Assembly: GCA_965232455.1 (NCBI GenBank)
Contig: OZ246981.1
Coordinates: 5,456,001 to 5,520,000, forward strand
Origin: JBFGFX01 sp965232455
Lineage (GTDB): Bacteria > Pseudomonadota > Gammaproteobacteria > Steroidobacterales > Woeseiaceae
Direction of reading: 5' to 3'
Length of the DNA: 64,000 nt
Part shown: piece after piece, positions 58,439 through 64,000 of the stretch
How the letters are laid out: every line of letters begins with the position of its first letter
Numbering within the stretch: the stretch's first letter is position 1
The notes under the pieces: model-generated
Told to the model about the DNA's origin: nothing
What the model saw: the letters and a program-made list of their open reading frames with translations, nothing else
Databases searched by the model: none
Position numbers and translations under genes: made by a program

Positions 58439-58952
58439 CTACAAAGACGGATTGGCCGCGCTGTTCGAGCAGGGCGGACTGACCTTGTGGGCGATTCTGT
58501 TTGCGTCCTTCCTGCTGTGGATTCTGATTATCGAGCGCTACTGGTTTCACCTGCGCGAGCTGCCGCGGCTGAAAGAAAAGCTGCTGCAGGATTGGCGCGC
58601 CCAACGCGCTTCGGTTGCTGAAGCGCTGATGTTTCGCCGTATCGAGGCGCTGGTCGGCGATCTGCGGGCAGAGGCCAAGAGAAACCTGCTCGCCCTCAAC
58701 GCGCTGACCGTCATTCTGCCGTTGCTCGGCCTGCTCGGTACCGTGTCCGGAATGATCAAAGTATTCGAGGTCATCACGGTGTTCGGCAGCGGTAATACGC
58801 GAGGCATGGCTTCCGGAATATCGGAAGCGCTGGTCACGACGATGGCGGGGCTGTTTACCGCTCTGTCCGGCATTTACTTCGTGTCCGATCTGGAAAGCCG
58901 CGCGGACGACACGGCGCGCCGCTTCGAGGCGAAACTCGTGGAGGACGAATAA
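58425..58952 (+). CDS. exbB: ExbB-like biopolymer transport protein
   Basis: 175 residues. Three membrane segments: LTLWAILFASFLLWILIIER, ALTVILPLLGLLGTVSGMIK and LVTTMAGLFTALSGIYFVSD, the ExbB/TolQ layout. GMASGISEALVTTMAG is a family signature. With ExbD it would form the proton channel that energises TonB in the inner membrane. Its start lies within the end of the TtpC-like gene, and its stop shares a base with the ExbD start. Confidence 0.92.
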   Translation: MNWTNYKDGLAALFEQGGLTLWAILFASFLLWILIIERYWFHLRELPRLKEKLLQDWRAQRASVAEALMFRRIEALVGDLRAEAKRNLLALNALTVILPLLGLLGTVSGMIKVFEVITVFGSGNTRGMASGISEALVTTMAGLFTALSGIYFVSDLESRADDTARRFEAKLVEDE

Positions 58953-59359
58953 TGGCGACCCGCCAGCACCTGAAGTCAGAATCCGGCCCGGCGGCGATGA
59001 ACATCACGCCGCTCATCGACATGGTGTTCATCCTGTTGATATTTTTTGCGGTCAACGCGTCCTTCGTCAAAGAGGCGGGAGTCGAGATCGAGCGGCCCAG
59101 CGCACGCAGCGCCGTCACTCAGCAGCAGGCGAACATCATGATCGCCGTCACCACGAACGGGGAGGTCTGGGTCGACCGTCAGCGGGTCGATCCGAGAAGC
59201 GTCCGCGGCCACGTCGAGCGTTTGCATGCGGAGAATCCGGAAGGCGCCGTGGTCATCCTGGCGGACGACTCGTCTCGGACCGGACTGGTCATCGAGGTGT
59301 TGGATCAGGCGCGTCTTGCGGGCGTGGAGAACGTCGCCGTAGCCGCTACGCCGGACTGA
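58952..59359 (+). CDS. exbD: ExbD-like biopolymer transport protein
   Basis: 135 residues. One membrane helix near the N-terminus carries the essential acidic residue: MNITPLIDMVFILLIFFAVN (Asp in PLIDMVF). The periplasmic domain has GEVWVDRQRVDPRSVRGHVE and VVILADDSSRTGLVIEVLDQ. Its ATG overlaps the ExbB stop by one base (TAATG). It is the channel partner of ExbB in this cluster. Confidence 0.93.
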   Translation: MATRQHLKSESGPAAMNITPLIDMVFILLIFFAVNASFVKEAGVEIERPSARSAVTQQQANIMIAVTTNGEVWVDRQRVDPRSVRGHVERLHAENPEGAVVILADDSSRTGLVIEVLDQARLAGVENVAVAATPD

Positions 59360-59361
59360 TC

Positions 59362-59979
59362 GTGCGAACGAGCGCCGCAACCAGATTTCCGCTGATCGTG
59401 CTCGCCGCGGTGCTGGTGAATATCATCATGTTCACCGCCATCGAATACATGGTCGGCAACAATCGCATCCGTTTGACCGACACGACGGATTTCGATATCT
59501 CCAATTTTATTCGCGTTGCGGAACAGTCGCGCGAAGTCCGGTCCCGCCGCGATCCGCAGGCGCCGCAGAAGCCCGCCAACGAAATGCAGCAGGACCTCCA
59601 GCGATTGTCCGATATGGCCAGGACGGGAGGCGTCAGCGGCCTCGACGTCTCGATGCCCGACATCGATCTCGACGTTGACGTCGGTGGCACCATACAGATC
59701 GCTCGCGAACTCACGCCATTGGTGCGTATCCCACCCGAATACCCGATGTCGGCTCTGGGCAGGCGGCTCGAAGGTTACGTTATCCTGCGTTTCACGGTTA
59801 CCGAAACGGGTTCGGTCGCCGATCCGGAGGTGCTTCGATCCGAGCCGCCGGGCGTTTTCGACCGGGCCGCCAGTCGGGCCGTTCTGCGCTGGAAGTACCA
59901 GCCGCAGATTGTCGACGGCAAGCCGACGAGCGTCATTTCGTTCACCCGTATCAACTTCGAGATGGCAGAGGAAGAATGA
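59362..59979 (+). CDS. tonB: TonB2-type energy transducer
   Basis: 205 residues with a GTG start two bases after exbD. An N-terminal membrane helix (FPLIVLAAVLVNIIMFTAIE), a short spacer without the long Pro-rich region of TonB1, and the TonB C-terminal domain: IPPEYPMSALGRRLEGYVIL, TGSVADPEVL, FDRAASRAVLRWKYQP. The short length and context define the TonB2 type. It transmits proton-motive energy to outer-membrane receptors, possibly including that at 41340-44846. Its end overlaps the TPR gene (ATGA). Confidence 0.93.
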   Translation: MRTSAATRFPLIVLAAVLVNIIMFTAIEYMVGNNRIRLTDTTDFDISNFIRVAEQSREVRSRRDPQAPQKPANEMQQDLQRLSDMARTGGVSGLDVSMPDIDLDVDVGGTIQIARELTPLVRIPPEYPMSALGRRLEGYVILRFTVTETGSVADPEVLRSEPPGVFDRAASRAVLRWKYQPQIVDGKPTSVISFTRINFEMAEEE

Positions 59980-61187
59980 TGCGCAAGCTTGCCCTTGTCG
60001 TCAGTGCGGTTCTATCGTTGATTCTGGCGGGCACGGCGTTTGCACAGCAGTCGTCCACACTGCCTTCGGCGTCGCGCACGACGTTTCTGAAGCTGATGCG
60101 CGTGCAGGAGCTCTGGGAGGAGTCCAACTACGACGAAGCGATCGCGGACCTGGACGAACTCGCCGCCGACGTGCGCGACAAACCCTACGACTATGCGTTG
60201 ACGAACCAGTATCTGGCGCACACCAGCATCCTCGCCGGCGATACGGCGCGTGCGCGGGCTGCCCTGGTGCGGGCGCTGGCGGTCGAAAACTTGCCTACGC
60301 AGATGGAAGCGGAGCTGAAGCTGTTTCATGGGCAGCTGCTGGCCGGAGACGAAGAGTACGAGGAAGCGAGGGTGTTGTTGGAGGAGTGGCTGGCCACGAC
60401 CGAGACGACACCGCAGCCATCGCAGATATTCTACGTCGCTTATGCGAATTTCATGACCGGGAATCTCCAGCGTGCACAGCCTCTGATCGAGCGCGCTATC
60501 AACGAGAGCCCCCAGAGGAACGACACCTGGGATCGTCTGTATTACCAGATTTTGTTCGAGCGAAAATCCTACGATGACGCCCTCGCGGTCTTGTTCGAGA
60601 TGCTGACTCGAAAGCCCGCCGAAGACGGTTATTGGCGCCTGCTCGTCAATCACTACATGCAGCTGGAGGACAGCCACGAGGCGCTGTCCGCGCTGGTGAT
60701 CGCTCATATTCAGAATCCGATGATCGAGCCCGACGATCTGAAACGCATGATATCGATGTACGGGTACATCGAAGTTCCCGAGAAGGCGGCGCGCCTGCTC
60801 GAGGGTTACCTGGAGGACGAAAGCCTGCCGCGCGACCCGGAAGCCTTGCGGCAGCTTGGCGACCTTTGGCTGCTGGCGCGCGACCGGACGAAAGCGAAAG
60901 CGGCGCTGCAGGAGGCGGCGTCCGTCGCCCCGGACGGCCGGACCTATCAGCTCCTCGGCGGCATCTTTTTCGAGGACGAGGAGTGGGGTGAGGCCTATTC
61001 GGCGTTCGTCGAAGCGCTCAGGCTCGGTGGGCTGGATGAGCCGGAGCGAGTCCACCTGTTGGCAGGTATCAGCGCGTATCGCGCCGATATGACGGAGGAG
61101 GCGAGAGACTCCCTCGAAGCGGCGGCGGAATTCGACGAGTTTCGACCGCAGGCGGAGAGCCTGTTGCGGCGCCTCGACGACGCCTGA
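59976..61187 (+). CDS. Exported TPR protein of the TonB2-type operon
   Basis: 403 residues with a signal peptide (ALVVSAVLSLILAGTAFAQQ) and repeated tetratricopeptide helices through the length: VQELWEESNYDEAIADLDEL near residue 40, then YDYALTNQYLAHTSILAGDT, PAEDGYWRLLVNHYMQLEDS, DPEALRQLGDLWLLARDRTK and WGEAYSAFVEALRLGG. TPR proteins of this kind close TonB2 clusters in other Gammaproteobacteria; a role in assembling or tuning the complex is assumed. It is periplasmic. It is the last gene of the six-gene operon. Confidence 0.9.
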   Translation: MMRKLALVVSAVLSLILAGTAFAQQSSTLPSASRTTFLKLMRVQELWEESNYDEAIADLDELAADVRDKPYDYALTNQYLAHTSILAGDTARARAALVRALAVENLPTQMEAELKLFHGQLLAGDEEYEEARVLLEEWLATTETTPQPSQIFYVAYANFMTGNLQRAQPLIERAINESPQRNDTWDRLYYQILFERKSYDDALAVLFEMLTRKPAEDGYWRLLVNHYMQLEDSHEALSALVIAHIQNPMIEPDDLKRMISMYGYIEVPEKAARLLEGYLEDESLPRDPEALRQLGDLWLLARDRTKAKAALQEAASVAPDGRTYQLLGGIFFEDEEWGEAYSAFVEALRLGGLDEPERVHLLAGISAYRADMTEEARDSLEAAAEFDEFRPQAESLLRRLDDA

Positions 61188-61330
61188 GAGGGTCGTCAAC
61201 GCGTTGGCGAGCTGCTGCCTCTACGCACTGTCCGCGCTGTTAACGCAGGCGTTGTACGCGTTCAACCAGTGCGCGAGTGCGTCACTTCTCGACACCTATA
61301 CCGCTTCAGACCGGCCGGTCCGGATATTCG

Positions 61331-62677
61331 TTACTGCCTGGCCTCGCCTGGATTCGCAATATCCGCCGGCAGCATCGGCGTCGACAACATGTGCTCGAAC
61401 TTCGCCCAGCGTGCCGCCGGATCCTTCGTGCCATGCTCGATGTAGTCGCGAACCATGTCCTTGCCGAGGTTGTAGTTGATCACGTAGCTGCGATAGGCGT
61501 CGAAAAACTCGGTGCGCTGTTTCGCACGGTCCCTCGCCGACAGCGAGTATTTCGTGAGCCAGTCGATCGCCTGTTCCCGGTTGATTTCGCCGTTTAGATA
61601 GTCACGGGCGGCCTCGTTCCCGGCATAACTGAGCCTGTCCAAGAGGGCCAGCAGTGCGTAATAGCGATCCGCCTCGCCGGCGTCCAGGCCGGCCAGCGGG
61701 AACAGAACGTCTTTCTCGAACGCGACGCGTTCGGCCTCCGGGAAAGCCAGTGCGATCCCGTAGTTGCCGCTCCCCTCGGCAATCAGCGACTGCGGGCTGA
61801 ATAGCGGGTACAGGGAAAACTCGAGCCAGCCGAGATCGTCGACCAGGTTCTTCTCCAGCAGCGTGTTGAACGTGTGGTGTCCCGGATAACCCTCGTGACA
61901 ACCCAGGTCAACGGCCCGGCTTATGAAGATCGGTAGATCGGTATTGATTTGAATGAGGCTCTGCGATTTTCCTTGATACCAGTTGTATCCCGACCAGGGT
62001 TTGTCGTTGACGTACTCCAGCGTGAAAGACTCGTTGTCGGGCAGGTCGATGTGTTCGAGCGTGCGCCGGCGGCATTCGGCGATGGCGGCGTCAAACACGG
62101 CGGACAGCCGTTCCGCCGGGATAACGAACCGACTACGGAACGCCTCGACCCGCTGCGACAGAGGACCGTCACCGGGAATGAGCGCCTCGATCTTCGCCAG
62201 GATTGCCTCGAAATGCGCGGCGTCGTAGTCCGGAGCACGGGTGCCGAACAGCTGCTGCGATTCCTCGTCAAACGGGAGCAGCTGCCCCTGGTTGAGTCTT
62301 ATGCGCGTCTTCATCGCCTTGACGCGGGCCAGCAACCCTTTCAAGCGCGCGAGCTGCATCGTATCCAGGGGTGTCGCGCCGTGATCCCGCAGTCTGGTTT
62401 TCAGGACCGACGCGCGCTCGGCAATCTCCGTGAGCGGCAAGGCGGCTTCGCTCGCGGCGGAGGCTATGTCTTCCGGGCCGAAATAGGCGTCGACATGTCC
62501 GCTGTCGTGCTCGCCCAGGCTCAGCTCCAGGAAAAGGTATTCGCGCGCCAGCTCGTCGATGCTCCCGACGAAGTTGGATTCCGGTTCCGTGACGGGTCCG
62601 GCGACGGGATCCGGCGCGGGTGTGCAGGCTACGACGAACAACGCCGCCATCAGTGCCAAAGTCGGTCGATTAGTCAT
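61331..62677 (-). CDS. DUF885 lipoprotein, putative metallohydrolase
   Basis: 448 residues from ATG 62677 (a GTG 15 bases further out is in frame). A lipoprotein signal ends AALFVVAC. The DUF885 metal motif HEGYPGHHTF lies near residue 260, with LIAEGSGNYGIALAFPE (a likely further ligand Glu) about 40 residues later. Such proteins resemble zinc carboxypeptidases; the substrate is unknown. It ends convergently with the TonB2 operon, 143 bases away. The 278 bases upstream hold the divergent promoter region with the DUF3014 gene. Confidence 0.83.
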   Translation of the reverse strand: MTNRPTLALMAALFVVACTPAPDPVAGPVTEPESNFVGSIDELAREYLFLELSLGEHDSGHVDAYFGPEDIASAASEAALPLTEIAERASVLKTRLRDHGATPLDTMQLARLKGLLARVKAMKTRIRLNQGQLLPFDEESQQLFGTRAPDYDAAHFEAILAKIEALIPGDGPLSQRVEAFRSRFVIPAERLSAVFDAAIAECRRRTLEHIDLPDNESFTLEYVNDKPWSGYNWYQGKSQSLIQINTDLPIFISRAVDLGCHEGYPGHHTFNTLLEKNLVDDLGWLEFSLYPLFSPQSLIAEGSGNYGIALAFPEAERVAFEKDVLFPLAGLDAGEADRYYALLALLDRLSYAGNEAARDYLNGEINREQAIDWLTKYSLSARDRAKQRTEFFDAYRSYVINYNLGKDMVRDYIEHGTKDPAARWAKFEHMLSTPMLPADIANPGEARQ

Positions 62678-62955
62678 TAGGGCTGTTATCACTCAATGAG
62701 TCATCGCTGCTCGAGTTCCGTGTCCGTCCAGCAAGACGGAAGAAGCGATGTGTCGCTATTTTACGAATAGTAGATTCATAATTTACCCGGATCCTCGAAG
62801 ATACACCCTGCGGATGCGTTTGTGGAACAGGTCTGCGCGCTGTGCGCGACTACCGTACCACCCAGTAAGACGAGCATTGCAACCGCAGCGCCGAATTCGG
62901 GTCAAACTCCATTACTTGGACCTATAATAATCGGCCTTCGGTCGGGTGATTCGAT

Positions 62956-63777
62956 ATGGAAAGACAGTCCTCACTGTGGATGATTCCAGCGCTTCTCGCA
63001 CTGGGAGCGGGTGTTGCGCTGTGGTACTACTGGGAGCAGGTCAGACAACCGCTGCCCGAATCGATCCCGGCTCCGCCTGAACCCGCAGCCACGGTCGAGG
63101 AGTCGAGTACGCCGCGTTATCCCATCGTACCGACAATGCCCGAGCGCGGTGACACCGTAAATCTGATGCCGCTCCCGCAGCTGGATGAAAGCGATCGTTA
63201 CTTCGAGTTGGCGATGATGGACGTTTTCGGCAGCGGCATCGACGACCTGCTGGTCGATTCGGCATTGATCGCAAAAATCGTGGCCACGGTCGACAACCTG
63301 CCGCGGAGTCAGGTTGCCGAGCGAATCCGGCCGATAAGCGGCGTTCAGGGCCCGTTTTCGGCGGACGGTCAGGACGGCAGCGGGCAGTACACGGTGAATC
63401 CCGCGAACTACCGGCGTTACGATTTCCTGGTCAATCTGCTTGCGACCGCGGATCTGGAGGCGCTCGTGGAGACGTACCGGCGTTTCTACCCGCTTTTTCA
63501 GGAGGCCTATGTGAACCTCGGCTATCCGCAAGGCTACTTCAACGACCGTGTCGTTGAGGTCATCGATCATCTGCTGGAAACACCGGAGATCCACGAGCCC
63601 ATCGAGTTGCTGCGGCCGCACGTGCTGTACGAGTATGCAGACCCGGAACTGCAGGCGCTGTCGAGCGGGCAGAAGCTGATCCTGCGAACGGGCGCTGAAC
63701 ACGCTGTGCGAATCAAACAGTTTCTCGAAGAGCTGCGTGAGCTGGTTGGAGCCGAGGATCCTTCCTCACCCCGATAG
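62956..63777 (+). CDS. DUF3014 membrane-anchored protein
   Basis: 273 residues. One N-terminal membrane helix (SLWMIPALLALGAGVALWYY), a Pro-rich periplasmic spacer (PLPESIPAPPEPAATVEESS), then the DUF3014 domain: IVATVDNLPRSQVAERIRPI, NPANYRRYDFLVNLLATADL, YRRFYPLFQEAYVNLGYPQG and YFNDRVVEVIDHLLETPEI. The function of the family is unknown. It stands alone between the DUF885 gene and the exported protein that follows. Confidence 0.88.
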   Translation: MERQSSLWMIPALLALGAGVALWYYWEQVRQPLPESIPAPPEPAATVEESSTPRYPIVPTMPERGDTVNLMPLPQLDESDRYFELAMMDVFGSGIDDLLVDSALIAKIVATVDNLPRSQVAERIRPISGVQGPFSADGQDGSGQYTVNPANYRRYDFLVNLLATADLEALVETYRRFYPLFQEAYVNLGYPQGYFNDRVVEVIDHLLETPEIHEPIELLRPHVLYEYADPELQALSSGQKLILRTGAEHAVRIKQFLEELRELVGAEDPSSPR

Positions 63778-63861
63778 CGATTGCGCTATAGTGGGCGGGC
63801 CTGTCGTACCCGGCGGCGAAGACCGGGTGAGCCTTTGAAAAAACAACGCGGGGGAAATGAA

Positions 63862-64000
63862 ATGCAACGTTTGTTGAGTGCGGCGCTGCTGGTAATTGTT
63901 GCGTCGACGGCCGGTGAGGTATGCGCGGACGATCTGCTCGGGTTCGATGCGGCGACCTCGGAGGTGCAACGAACCCTCGAAGCGGGATTCGACGCCAATC
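63862..64000 (+). CDS. Exported protein, 5' end only
   Basis: 46 residues of the N-terminus are in the window, starting at ATG 63862 after GGGGAAATGA. A signal peptide (MQRLLSAALLVIVASTAGEV) is followed by CADDLLGFDAATSEVQRTLE. The segment GFDAATSEVQRTLEAGFDAN resembles the start of exported M28-type (glutamate carboxypeptidase-like) peptidases, but 46 residues are too few to be sure. The gene runs out of the window. Confidence 0.5.
   Translation, partial: MQRLLSAALLVIVASTAGEVCADDLLGFDAATSEVQRTLEAGFDAN

Overview
The window is a 64 kb piece of a GC-rich (roughly 60% by eye) Gammaproteobacterial chromosome. Evidence for the class is a TonB2-type energy module (DUF3450, TtpC, ExbB, ExbD, TonB, TPR), a PagL-like lipid A deacylase, a FecI/FecR/TonB-receptor set, grxC and pdxH. 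The abundance of DUF1552/DUF1592, amidohydrolase, DUF885 and Tat- or lipoprotein-exported enzymes fits marine heterotrophs of the Steroidobacterales/Woeseiales type, but that rank is inference. I saw no rRNA, tRNA, CRISPR array, intact IS element, transposase or phage gene.

Layout. 1-13.6 kb is mixed housekeeping: the tail of a LysR regulator, an AhpD-like protein, thioredoxin, a short 6-phosphogluconate dehydrogenase, glutaredoxin plus dihydrolipoamide dehydrogenase, an AraC regulator, PagL, a TonB-anchored protein of unknown function, a lipoprotein methyltransferase, an amidohydrolase, pdxH, a MarR regulator with two clear operators facing a small membrane protein and a methyltransferase, and a crotonase. 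Between trxA and gnd (1367-1794) lies a nested palindromic repeat whose two hairpins share a core and covary in their stems. 13.7-22.8 kb holds an exported creatininase-like protein, an ankyrin/DUF1552/DUF1592 trio and a penicillin-acylase lipoprotein.

22.9-41.4 kb is a catabolic island for cyclic or N-blocked amino acids. Operon one has an NCS1 permease, HyuA-like protein, DUF917 protein, DadA-type oxidase, D-aminoacylase and AraC regulator. After a methyltransferase, a small protein and a PQQ dehydrogenase comes operon two: an AGCS alanine/glycine symporter, DapA-like aldolase, SDR, D-hydantoinase, hydantoin racemase and Tat-exported M20 protein, joined by overlaps or gaps of 0-13 bases. 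Convergent with it is a TonB receptor with a signalling (STN) domain, preceded by its FecR and ECF sigma factor, which could import and sense the island's substrate.

46.6-52.5 kb has a Tat-exported PatB/MalY-like PLP enzyme, a cytochrome c, a second PQQ dehydrogenase and a class III aminotransferase. The two PQQ genes share a 17/18-base element upstream. 52.8-64 kb has a substrate-binding lipoprotein overlapping a GGDEF-EAL protein, the six-gene TonB2 operon, a DUF885 lipoprotein, a DUF3014 membrane protein and the start of one more exported protein.
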